7,068 nt of DNA from Methanoregula sp. (GTDB taxonomy: Archaea > Halobacteriota > Methanomicrobia > Methanomicrobiales > Methanospirillaceae), in the NCBI GenBank assembly GCA_013331015.1, contig DUHF01000196.1, forward strand, positions 1 to 7,068, in the 5' to 3' direction. Shown here one piece after another: positions 1-5,511 of this stretch. Every line of letters begins with the position of its first letter. Positions within the stretch are counted from its first letter, which is position 1. The translations under genes were made by a program, and so were the position numbers. The notes under the pieces are model-generated. The model was given only the letters and a program-made list of their open reading frames with translations, did no database searches and had not been told where the DNA came from.

Positions 1-600
1 CACCCCTACCCGCTGATGGTCCGGGACTTCCAGTCAGTGATTGGAAAGGAAACCCGCCGGCAGATTATCAGGATGGAGGGGAGACTTCCGGACACCATCG
101 TTGCCTGTGTCGGCGGCGGCTCAAACGCCATGGGGATCTTTTACCCGTTTGTGAAAGATGACGTGGAACTTGTCGGGGTAGAGGCCGGTGGCGAGGGCAT
201 TGGGACCGGCAAACACTCAGCTACGCTCTGTGCCGGTGAAGCGGGGGTTCTGCATGGTACCCTCTCGTACCTGCTCCAGGACGGGGACGGGCAGGTACTC
301 CCCACCCACAGTATCTCCGCCGGCCTCGATTACCCGGGAGTGGGTCCTGAACATTCGATGCTCAAGGACAGCGGAAGGGTCACCTACACCGCAGTGAATG
401 ACCCCGAAGTCCTGGCTGCTTTTAAGTTCCTGTCAGAAAAAGAGGGAATCATACCGGCACTGGAGTCGGCCCATGCGGTTGCATGGGTGATGGAGAATAC
501 GGACCGGTTCGACCGGGATGATGTCGTCATCATCAACCTCTCCGGGCGCGGGGACAAGGACGTTGCTGAAGTTGCAGCACTTCAGGGGAGGATCGCATGA
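1..600 (+). CDS. trpB: Tryptophan synthase beta chain, C-terminal half (5' end outside window)
   Basis: The frame is open from base 1 and gives 199 residues, about half of a ~400-residue TrpB. TrpB condenses indole with L-serine to L-tryptophan on pyridoxal phosphate, working in an alpha2-beta2 complex with TrpA in the cytoplasm. The piece begins HPYPLMVRDFQSVIG, a classic TrpB stretch. The PLP-phosphate loop GGGSNA lies at partial residues 38-43 (bases 112-129), followed by SISAGLDYPGVGPEH, ALESAHA and the C-terminal NLSGRGDKD block. These match the canonical TrpB1 form rather than the TrpB2 paralogue. The Schiff-base lysine would lie upstream of the window. The stop overlaps the start of trpA as ATGA, so the two subunits are translationally coupled. 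The truncation is due to the window edge, not gene decay. Confidence 0.97.
   Translation, partial: HPYPLMVRDFQSVIGKETRRQIIRMEGRLPDTIVACVGGGSNAMGIFYPFVKDDVELVGVEAGGEGIGTGKHSATLCAGEAGVLHGTLSYLLQDGDGQVLPTHSISAGLDYPGVGPEHSMLKDSGRVTYTAVNDPEVLAAFKFLSEKEGIIPALESAHAVAWVMENTDRFDRDDVVIINLSGRGDKDVAEVAALQGRIA
587..591 (+). promoter_or_regulatory. Ribosome binding site of trpA
   Basis: GGAGG lies inside the 3' end of trpB and is spaced five bases from the trpA ATG at 597. It is a full match to the SD core and fixes that start. Confidence 0.8.
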
Positions 601-1385
601 GACGGATTGACACGGCATTCGCCAAACGGGAAAGACCGGCCTTTATCGGGTTTATCGTAGCAGGTGACCCGGACAAGGAGACCTGTATCCGGGCAGCCAT
701 GGCACTCATCAAAGGTGGGACGGACATCCTCGAACTGGGAATCCCGTTCTCAGACCCGGTCGCCGATGGCCCAACCATCCAGAAAGCCGACGAGCGGTCG
801 CTTGCATCGGGTACAACGGTTGATATGGTCTTTGACATTGTCCGGGAAATACGGAAGCGATCCGAAGTCCCCATTGTCTTCCTCGTCTACTTCAATATGG
901 TCTGCCACCGGGGAATTGACCGGTTCTACCGTGAGGCTCATGAGGCGGGAGTGGATGGCATCCTTGTTGCCGATATGCCGGTTGAGGAATCCGAAGAGGT
1001 GTACAAAGCAGCACTCCGGAATTATATTGATCCCATCTTCCTCATCACCCAGACAACCTCGGACAAGCGGATCAAAAAGATTGCGGCAAAGTCCCGCGGG
1101 TATCTCTACCTTGTCGCAGTTCTCGGGGTGACAGGCGTTCGTGATACTGTATCATCGGGTGCGCTTGATCTCTTAAAACGGGTACGGAAGTTCACGGAGG
1201 TCCCGCTCGCGCTCGGGTTTGGCATCTCAACACCGGCTCATGCAAAGACCTGTGCAGAGGCGGGGGCTGATGGGATCATTGTCGGGAGCGCCATTGTAGA
1301 TATTGTCAGCAGGAACCTAGACCATCCCGACGCGATGGAACGGGATCTGGAAGCCTGCGTATCAGAGATGAAAAAAGCCCTCTGA
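597..1385 (+). CDS. trpA: Tryptophan synthase alpha chain
   Basis: The product is 262 residues, against 268 in E. coli. TrpA cleaves indole-3-glycerol phosphate to indole and glyceraldehyde 3-phosphate, and the indole passes through a tunnel to TrpB. The TIM-barrel signature is intact: ELGIPFSDPVADGPTIQ carries the two catalytic acids, Glu46 and Asp57 (equivalent to Glu49 and Asp60 in E. coli). The flexible loop AVLGVTGVRD and the phosphate-binding strands GFGIST and GADGIIVGSAIV follow. The start is set by a strong ribosome site, GGAGG at 587-591, five bases before the ATG, and by the 4-base overlap with trpB. It is probably the last gene of the trp operon, because a T10 tract follows the stop. 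Confidence 0.97.
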   Translation: MRRIDTAFAKRERPAFIGFIVAGDPDKETCIRAAMALIKGGTDILELGIPFSDPVADGPTIQKADERSLASGTTVDMVFDIVREIRKRSEVPIVFLVYFNMVCHRGIDRFYREAHEAGVDGILVADMPVEESEEVYKAALRNYIDPIFLITQTTSDKRIKKIAAKSRGYLYLVAVLGVTGVRDTVSSGALDLLKRVRKFTEVPLALGFGISTPAHAKTCAEAGADGIIVGSAIVDIVSRNLDHPDAMERDLEACVSEMKKAL

Positions 1386-1387
1386 TC

Positions 1388-1397
1388 TTTTTTTTTT
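1388..1397 (+). terminator. Oligo-T terminator after trpA
   Basis: Ten consecutive T residues begin three bases after the trpA stop. Oligo-T tracts without a strong hairpin are a common archaeal terminator. The tract runs into the stop codon of the convergent cysteine-cluster gene (TAA on the minus strand at 1398-1396). Confidence 0.6.
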
Positions 1398-1905
1398 ATT
1401 CAACGGGTTTGGCATGATAGCCATGATCCGCAAGGATCGCGGCAACCCGCCGGGTCCATTCTGCAGGATTTCCAGAGGGGATCGGAACCACCAGTCCCTG
1501 CCAGAGTTTTTCAAGAGCGGGATCATCCGTCCGCAAGGTGTTTTTCCCGATCACTCTTCCGCAGGTATTCCCGTTGCGGTCCATGATGATCATCCGGTAA
1601 CACGTAAAGGACTGGCAGATCTTCGGGCGGGTTGCATAGATCGCGCAGGTGGTGGTATCACTGCCCGGAACTTTCCGGAGGAACGGGCAGACCTTCGGGT
1701 ATGTGCCGGCCGGTGCGTCTCCCTGCACGAGGAACTCATCCGCAATCTCCTCAGCAAATGCCGGATCAACCCGGGCAGAGAAGAACAGGTTGTCAATGGT
1801 GCTGCGGCAATAATAATTCCGGTCATTGAGCTGGCGCTCGATAATTATGGATTGCCCGAGGCTGACACAGCACTTGCCGCACCGGTCGCAGGTGAACGAG
1901 GCCAT
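1396..1905 (-). CDS. YkgJ-family cysteine-cluster protein (putative Zn/Fe-chelating)
   Basis: This 169-residue protein has the UPF0153/YkgJ (CxxCxxCC) pattern: CDRCGKCC at residues 6-13, then Cys33, Cys73 in VCPFL, and CAIYATRPKICQSFTC with Cys87, Cys97 and Cys102, plus Cys115. The family is thought to bind zinc or an iron-sulfur cluster; no defined reaction is established, and I do not assign one. I chose the ATG at 1905 because the conserved cysteine motif starts five residues later. The open frame continues further upstream, but that part overlaps hgcC and hgcA on the other strand and shows no family features. No clear ribosome site precedes this ATG, so the exact start is moderately certain. 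The gene is convergent with trpA and divergent from hgcC, so any link to the mercury cluster is by position only. Confidence 0.85.
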   Translation of the reverse strand: MASFTCDRCGKCCVSLGQSIIIERQLNDRNYYCRSTIDNLFFSARVDPAFAEEIADEFLVQGDAPAGTYPKVCPFLRKVPGSDTTTCAIYATRPKICQSFTCYRMIIMDRNGNTCGRVIGKNTLRTDDPALEKLWQGLVVPIPSGNPAEWTRRVAAILADHGYHAKPVE

Positions 1906-2058
1906 AATAGAGATAATGACAGTGGTGGGTACAAATGCGTTGCGACAGGTTCTGCCTGAGAGAACCCGCAAACGTTTATTTCGGAAATGCCGTGCCTCCC
2001 GATAAATTTGATTTTTCTGATTTTTCTGAAAAGGTTTATTTTTAGGTAAGGCGACATT
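1906..2058. promoter_or_regulatory. Divergent intergenic region between cysteine-cluster gene and hgcC
   Basis: This 153-base, AT-rich stretch holds no gene. It contains TATA-like runs in both orientations: GATAAATTTG at 2001-2010 and TTTATTTTT at 2035-2043 for hgcC, and AAATAAACG read on the minus strand at about 1973-1981 for the leftward gene. A tandem 9-bp repeat sits between the two rightward TATA candidates. Using the 2001-2010 box would place transcription start near 2031 and leave a leader of about 28 bases before hgcC. The promoter assignment is inference from base composition and spacing. Confidence 0.45.
2011..2028 (+). repeat. Tandem 9-bp direct repeat in hgcC upstream region
   Basis: ATTTTTCTG occurs twice back to back at 2011-2019 and 2020-2028. 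The second copy also takes part in a short inverted repeat, TTTTC-T-GAAAA at 2022-2032. Its position directly upstream of the hgcC start makes it a candidate operator, but short AT-rich repeats also arise by chance. Confidence 0.5.
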
Positions 2059-2361
2059 ATGAGTGGAACAATTATGGCAAAGAAGAACAGCAGTGCCGGG
2101 TGTGAACCGACCAGAAGCGAATGCGGGTGCACGCCGGGTTCCGGGTGCACAGTCGAAGCTATCCTTTCCGTAGACGACCGGGGCCAGATGGTGCTCCCAA
2201 AAGACGTGCGGGAGAAAGCCGGGATAAGTACCGGAGACAAGCTGGCCCTGATCAGCTGGGAGAAGGACGGCAGGGTCTGCTGCCTTGCCCTGATGAAAGC
2301 CGAGAACCTGAGCGGCATGGTAAAAGATGTGCTGGGGCCGCTCCTGCACGAGAACGACTGA
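2059..2361 (+). CDS. hgcC: HgcAB-associated protein HgcC, AbrB/MazE/SpoVT-fold
   Basis: This 100-residue protein has one swapped-hairpin AbrB domain at about residues 32-67, with the recognisable core VDDRGQMVLPKDVREKAGI. AbrB-fold proteins are usually dimeric DNA-binding transition-state regulators or antitoxins. The version encoded beside hgcAB in many methanogens is named HgcC, and its function is not established. The N-terminus is cysteine-rich (Cys15, Cys22, Cys24, Cys30), and a vicinal pair, Cys74-Cys75, lies just after the fold. The start at 2059 is preceded by AGGTAAG at 2044-2050, a one-mismatch ribosome site; a second in-frame ATG at 2074 is possible and would keep all the cysteines. 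The gene lies 15 bases upstream of hgcA and is almost certainly co-transcribed with it. By fold and position it could be an autoregulator or a metal sensor, but this is inference. Confidence 0.85.
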   Translation: MSGTIMAKKNSSAGCEPTRSECGCTPGSGCTVEAILSVDDRGQMVLPKDVREKAGISTGDKLALISWEKDGRVCCLALMKAENLSGMVKDVLGPLLHEND

Positions 2362-2363
2362 CA

Positions 2364-2367
2364 GGAG
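2364..2367 (+). promoter_or_regulatory. Ribosome binding site of hgcA
   Basis: GGAG lies nine bases before the ATG at 2377, in the short gap after the hgcC stop. It supports the longer HgcA start and so includes the cysteine-rich N-terminal extension. The next in-frame ATG, at 2503, has no such site. Confidence 0.65.
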
Positions 2368-2376
2368 TAGAGAGTC

Positions 2377-3447
2377 ATGGCAACTGACAACCATTCCGGG
2401 CAGTCCTGCTGTTCCTGCACACCACAGGGGAATGCATCCCCCTGCAGCTGCGGGACTCCTGCAACACCCCCCGCGATCCGGACAACCGGCAGCACGATAA
2501 CCATGGCCAACCGGGTCGATCATTTCCTTGCCCGCGGGGGCTTCAAGAGAGGCAGCCACCGTGTGGAGCCCGGCCTGTACCGGCTCGGGGACCCGTCACC
2601 GGATTCCCCGGTCTTTGCATCCGCGAACTATACACTCAGCTTCGATGCCCTGCGTTCGGCACTGGCTGGCATTGATGCCTACATCCTTGTCCTGGATACC
2701 AAGGGGATCAATGTCTGGTGTGCCGCGGGCAAAGGTACCTTTGGGACTAAAGAACTGGTCGGGCAGATCAGTATGAATGGCCTTGCGTCTGTGGTGAGCC
2801 ATAAGAAGATCATCGTCCCCCAGCTCGGCGCACCGGGTATTTCATGGCCTGATGTGCTGAAAAAAACCGGGTTCCTGGTTGAATACGGCCCGGTGCGAGC
2901 CCGTGACCTTCCGGAGTATCTCAGGAATCACAAAGCAAGTACTGCAATGCGGAGAGTTGAGTTTCCGTTGTGGGACCGCATTGTTCTCATCCCCGTAGAA
3001 CTCGTCCACGTTGCCCTGCCGGCTATTGTTGCAGCGATTGTACTCTGGTTCCTTGCCGGTCCCGTTGCAGCAATCGCAGCGATAACTGCAGTGGTTGCAG
3101 GGACCGTCCTTTTCCCGGCATTCCTGCCGTTCATTCCGACCAGGGACTTCTCAACAAAGGGCCTCATTCTCGGAGGAATTGTGGCAGTTCCGTTTGCCGC
3201 TGCGTTTTACCACTCCCCTGCCCTGCCAGGCTGGGCAGCAACTGCAGGTGCTCTCACGCCGATCCTCATCATGCCGGCAGTGACCGCATATCTTGCCCTG
3301 AACTTCACGGGCTCGACAACCTTCACATCCCGTAAAGGGGTCAAAAAAGAGATATTCCAGTACGTACCGGTCATGGCGCTCATGGCAGGACTCGGTATCC
3401 TGCTGGGAATCATGCTTGGGGCAAGCCGGCTCCTCGGGGTGATCTGA
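2377..3447 (+). CDS. hgcA: Mercury methylation corrinoid protein HgcA
   Basis: This 356-residue protein has the HgcA layout of a cytoplasmic corrinoid-binding domain followed by a membrane domain. The diagnostic cap-helix motif NVWCAAGK is intact at residues 112-119 (bases 2710-2733). Cys115 corresponds to the thiolate that ligates cobalt from below, which in characterised HgcA is needed to pass a methyl group to Hg(II). Five hydrophobic segments follow, at roughly residues 203-226, 228-250, 262-279, 287-309 and 328-349, agreeing with the family's five transmembrane helices. With HgcB it forms methylmercury at the inner face of the membrane; the methyl donor in a methanogen would probably be a methyl-tetrahydropterin (inference). 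An N-terminal extension of about 42 residues carries Cys11, Cys12, Cys14, Cys23 and Cys25. It is translationally coupled to hgcB by a one-base overlap. Confidence 0.96.
   Translation: MATDNHSGQSCCSCTPQGNASPCSCGTPATPPAIRTTGSTITMANRVDHFLARGGFKRGSHRVEPGLYRLGDPSPDSPVFASANYTLSFDALRSALAGIDAYILVLDTKGINVWCAAGKGTFGTKELVGQISMNGLASVVSHKKIIVPQLGAPGISWPDVLKKTGFLVEYGPVRARDLPEYLRNHKASTAMRRVEFPLWDRIVLIPVELVHVALPAIVAAIVLWFLAGPVAAIAAITAVVAGTVLFPAFLPFIPTRDFSTKGLILGGIVAVPFAAAFYHSPALPGWAATAGALTPILIMPAVTAYLALNFTGSTTFTSRKGVKKEIFQYVPVMALMAGLGILLGIMLGASRLLGVI
3438..3443 (+). promoter_or_regulatory. Ribosome binding site of hgcB
   Basis: GGTGAT, inside the last codons of hgcA, matches the archaeal anti-SD sequence and lies three bases before the hgcB ATG. 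It allows reinitiation at the TGATG stop/start junction. Confidence 0.6.
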
Positions 3448-3785
3448 TGTTCGATTCATACCGGGAGACCACACTGGATCTGGATACGGAACGGTGCATC
3501 AACTGCAAACGCTGCATGCAGGTCTGCCCGCACGCGGTATTTTCCGAGGGAAAAGACCATGTGGAACTCGTCCGCCCGTCGGACTGTATGGAGTGCGGGG
3601 CCTGTGCCCTCAACTGTCCGGTGCAGGCGATTACCGTCCAGAGCGGGGTCGGGTGTGCATGGGCAATGATCGGTGCTGCACTGCGGGGAAAGGACATGGA
3701 TCACGGGGAGTGTACCTGTGGTGGAGACGATGGCTCCTGCTGTGGCGTACATGAGGAGAAGTCCCCCTGCTGCGAGGGAAAATAA
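3447..3785 (+). CDS. hgcB: Mercury methylation ferredoxin HgcB
   Basis: This 112-residue protein has two [4Fe-4S] motifs. The first is CINCKRCMQVCP, with Cys17, Cys20, Cys23 and Cys27. The second is CMECGACALNCP, with Cys47, Cys50, Cys53 and Cys57; its CMECGAC core is characteristic of HgcB. Cys70 matches the extra conserved cysteine known in the family. HgcB is thought to reduce the HgcA corrinoid to Co(I) and to present Hg(II) to it. The C-terminal tail is longer than in the well-studied 95-residue Desulfovibrio protein and holds Cys89, Cys91, Cys98-Cys99 and Cys108-Cys109. The last pair sits near the terminus, as in the known protein. The start is the ATG sharing its A with the hgcA stop. 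Its own stop shares a base with the arsC start. Confidence 0.95.
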   Translation: MFDSYRETTLDLDTERCINCKRCMQVCPHAVFSEGKDHVELVRPSDCMECGACALNCPVQAITVQSGVGCAWAMIGAALRGKDMDHGECTCGGDDGSCCGVHEEKSPCCEGK

Positions 3786-4195
3786 TGGAAAAAACCCGCA
3801 TCCTCTTCATCTGTACGGCAAACGCTGCCCGCTCCCAGATGGCCGAAGGGCTGCTCCGGGCAAGGTATGGCGACCGGTACGAGGTATTTTCCGCCGGCAC
3901 CCGCCAGTCAAAGGTGAGCACCCGGGCGATCCTCGTGATGCAGGAGATCGGGATCGACATCTCGCACCACCGTTCAAAAACCCTCGCGGAGTTCAATGGT
4001 GAGTCCTTTGACTGCGCGGTGACGCTCTGTGACAATGCCCATACCGCCTGCCCGATCGTACCCGGCGCAAAAAAAACCATCCACCATGCTTTTTCCGATC
4101 CCCATCTGCTGCAGGGATCTGATGAGGAGATCCTTGCGGTTTACCGGAAGGTGAGGGACGAGATCGCCACATGGATCGGCGTTACCTTTGCATAA
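3785..4195 (+). CDS. arsC: Arsenate reductase ArsC, thioredoxin-coupled type (LMW-phosphatase fold)
   Basis: This 136-residue protein has the low-molecular-weight tyrosine-phosphatase fold. The P-loop is CTANAARS (Cys10, Arg16), followed by SQMAEG. The redox pair Cys82 and Cys89 lies in TLCDNAHTACP, and the general-acid loop is FSDP with Asp105. The spacing Cys10/Cys82/Cys89 equals that of the Staphylococcus pI258 ArsC, so it should reduce arsenate to arsenite through a relayed disulfide resolved by thioredoxin. The second P-loop cysteine of pI258 (Cys15) is Ala here, which need not abolish activity. A protein phosphatase role is less likely because the Cys82/Cys89 pair is kept. The ATG shares a base with the hgcB stop, with GAGGG at 3774-3778 upstream, so it is the fourth cistron of the hgc unit. 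No ArsR, ArsB or ArsM gene is seen in the window. Confidence 0.88.
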   Translation: MEKTRILFICTANAARSQMAEGLLRARYGDRYEVFSAGTRQSKVSTRAILVMQEIGIDISHHRSKTLAEFNGESFDCAVTLCDNAHTACPIVPGAKKTIHHAFSDPHLLQGSDEEILAVYRKVRDEIATWIGVTFA

Positions 4196-4196
4196 T

Positions 4197-4206
4197 CCCC
4201 TTTTTT
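4197..4206 (+). terminator. Oligo-T terminator after the hgcC-hgcA-hgcB-arsC unit
   Basis: CCCC followed by six T residues starts two bases after the arsC stop. No strong hairpin precedes it, which is usual for archaeal terminators. It marks the probable end of the four-gene transcript. Confidence 0.5.
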
Positions 4207-4271
4207 GTACAACAACATTGATGAACTACCATCGCGTTCAATGAATTATTCAACAGGGTTGTTTGAATGCC
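4207..4271 (+). promoter_or_regulatory. Upstream region of the malic-enzyme gene
   Basis: This 65-base gap holds two small inverted repeats, TGAAT-T-ATTCA at 4242-4252 and CAAC-AGG-GTTG at 4251-4261, which share two bases. No convincing TATA box or ribosome site is visible. The repeats could be an operator or chance. Confidence 0.3.
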
Positions 4272-5483
4272 ATGAGCGGCAGGAAGACGGATATCTACAC
4301 GGAGTCCCTGGAACTTCACGAAAAGTATCACGGGAAGATCGAGGTCTACTCCAAGGTTCCCATAACAAACCGTCATGATCTCTCGCTTGCCTACACCCCC
4401 GGTGTTGCCGAGGTCTGCAGGGAGATTGCAAAAGACAAAAATCTCGCGTATAAGTATACGCTCAAGGCCAACACCATTGCCATCGTATCTGACGGCTCGC
4501 GGGTGCTCTCTTTAGGAAATGTCGGGGGGTATGCGGCGATCCCCGTTATGGAAGGAAAGGCCTTAATCTTCAAGAAACTCGCCGGCATCGACGCGTTTCC
4601 TATCTGTTTTGAGAATTACCACACCGAGTTTGTCGATGAAGTGAAAAATATCGCACCGGTCTTTGGCGGGATCGCTCTTGAGGACATCGCAGCCCCGAAG
4701 TGTTTCGAGCTCGAAGAGGCGTTGCAGGGGATCGGGATCCCGGTGATGCACGATGACCAGCACGGGACGGCAGTGGTGGTCCTTGCAGCCCTCATCAATG
4801 CCTGCCGGGTGACCGGAAAACGCTTCGAGGATCTCAATATCGTCGTCATCGGTGCAGGCGCTGCCGGGTTTGCGATCACCCGCATGCTCCGCTGTATCGG
4901 GTACAACCCCAACCTGTGCAGCAGCGTTAATGACATCATCGTTTGCGATACCCGGGGGATCATCCACCGTCACCGTGAAGGACTGTACGCGAACAAGTAC
5001 AAGTTCATCATCGCAGAGGAGACCAACCACGGGGGGTTGGCCGGAACCCTCGAAGATGCCATGGAAGGCGCTGATGTCTGTATCGGGGTCTCCGTCCCGG
5101 CAATCGTCACCCCGGCGATGGTCAGGTCGATGAACAAGGACCCGGTCATCTTTGCGCTGGCAAGCCCCGTGCCGGAGATCCTGCCCCACGATGCCTATAT
5201 GGCCGGAGCAGCGATTGTGGGAACCGGGCGGAGCGAGTATCCCAACCAGATCAACTATGTGCTCGCCTTCCCCGGGATCTTCCGGGGGGCACTCGATGTG
5301 CATGCCACCCGCATCTCGGACGAGATGAAAGTCGCTGCCGCCCATGCCCTTGCGGATTATGTGACGCACCCAAAGAAGCACCGCATCCTGCCCCCGATCC
5401 TTGACCGTGACGTTGTTACCGCAGTGGCAAAGGCAGTGAGTGCCGCCGCGATTGCGAGCGGGTGTGCCCGGTCGTTTGAGTGA
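4272..5483 (+). CDS. Malic-enzyme family protein (NAD(P)-dependent, oxaloacetate-decarboxylating type)
   Basis: The product is 403 residues, the usual size of short prokaryotic malic enzymes, which convert malate to pyruvate, CO2 and NAD(P)H. The malic N-terminal domain shows AYTPGVAEVC (proton-donor Tyr41), SDGSRVLSLGNVGG, PVMEGKA (catalytic Lys96), ALEDIAAP (metal ligands Glu137 and Asp138) and HDDQHGTAV (Asp162). The NAD-binding domain carries GAGAAG at 194-199. Two positions depart from the family: FALASP has Ser298 where FALANP is expected, and NQINY has Tyr329 where NQINN is expected. Both Asn residues are linked to malate binding. I start at the ATG at 4272 rather than the in-frame TTG three codons upstream, because neither has a good ribosome site and ATG is favoured. 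It appears to be a single-gene unit and is convergent with truA. Activity on malate is probable but not assured. Confidence 0.88.
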   Translation: MSGRKTDIYTESLELHEKYHGKIEVYSKVPITNRHDLSLAYTPGVAEVCREIAKDKNLAYKYTLKANTIAIVSDGSRVLSLGNVGGYAAIPVMEGKALIFKKLAGIDAFPICFENYHTEFVDEVKNIAPVFGGIALEDIAAPKCFELEEALQGIGIPVMHDDQHGTAVVVLAALINACRVTGKRFEDLNIVVIGAGAAGFAITRMLRCIGYNPNLCSSVNDIIVCDTRGIIHRHREGLYANKYKFIIAEETNHGGLAGTLEDAMEGADVCIGVSVPAIVTPAMVRSMNKDPVIFALASPVPEILPHDAYMAGAAIVGTGRSEYPNQINYVLAFPGIFRGALDVHATRISDEMKVAAAHALADYVTHPKKHRILPPILDRDVVTAVAKAVSAAAIASGCARSFE

Positions 5484-5492
5484 GGGGACGAA

Positions 5493-5507
5493 CCGGGACG
5501 CGCCCGG
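5493..5507. terminator. Short GC hairpin between convergent malic-enzyme gene and truA
   Basis: CCGGG at 5493-5497 pairs with CCCGG at 5503-5507 around a 5-base loop, in the 28-base gap between the two stops. A T5 run follows at 5519-5523 on the plus strand. It may help end one or both transcripts. The stem is only five pairs, so this is weak. Confidence 0.3.
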
Positions 5508-5511
5508 AACG

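Noticed and set aside
1414..1959. Plus-strand open frame of 181 codons
   Set aside because: It is antisense to the cysteine-cluster gene, whose motifs are clear. The translation shows no recognisable domain.
1906..2559. Upstream extension of the minus-strand cysteine-cluster frame to a 387-residue protein
   Set aside because: It lies antisense to hgcC and the start of hgcA, has no family features, and the YkgJ motif begins right after the ATG at 1905. High-GC codon bias leaves the opposite strand open by chance.
3447..3785. Generic 2[4Fe-4S] ferredoxin not tied to mercury
   Set aside because: The CMECGAC motif, Cys70, cysteine-paired tail and direct coupling to hgcA identify HgcB.
3785..4195. 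Protein tyrosine phosphatase instead of arsenate reductase
   Set aside because: Cys82 and Cys89 are retained with the spacing of thioredoxin-coupled ArsC. Phosphatases of this fold normally lack this pair.
4263..4271. TTG start for the malic-enzyme gene, three codons upstream of the ATG
   Set aside because: No ribosome site favours it, and the ATG at 4272 gives a normal family N-terminus.
4563..5381. Minus-strand open frame of 272 codons within the malic-enzyme gene
   Set aside because: It is a mirror frame of a well-conserved enzyme, with His/Asp-rich composition typical of antisense reading and no domain.
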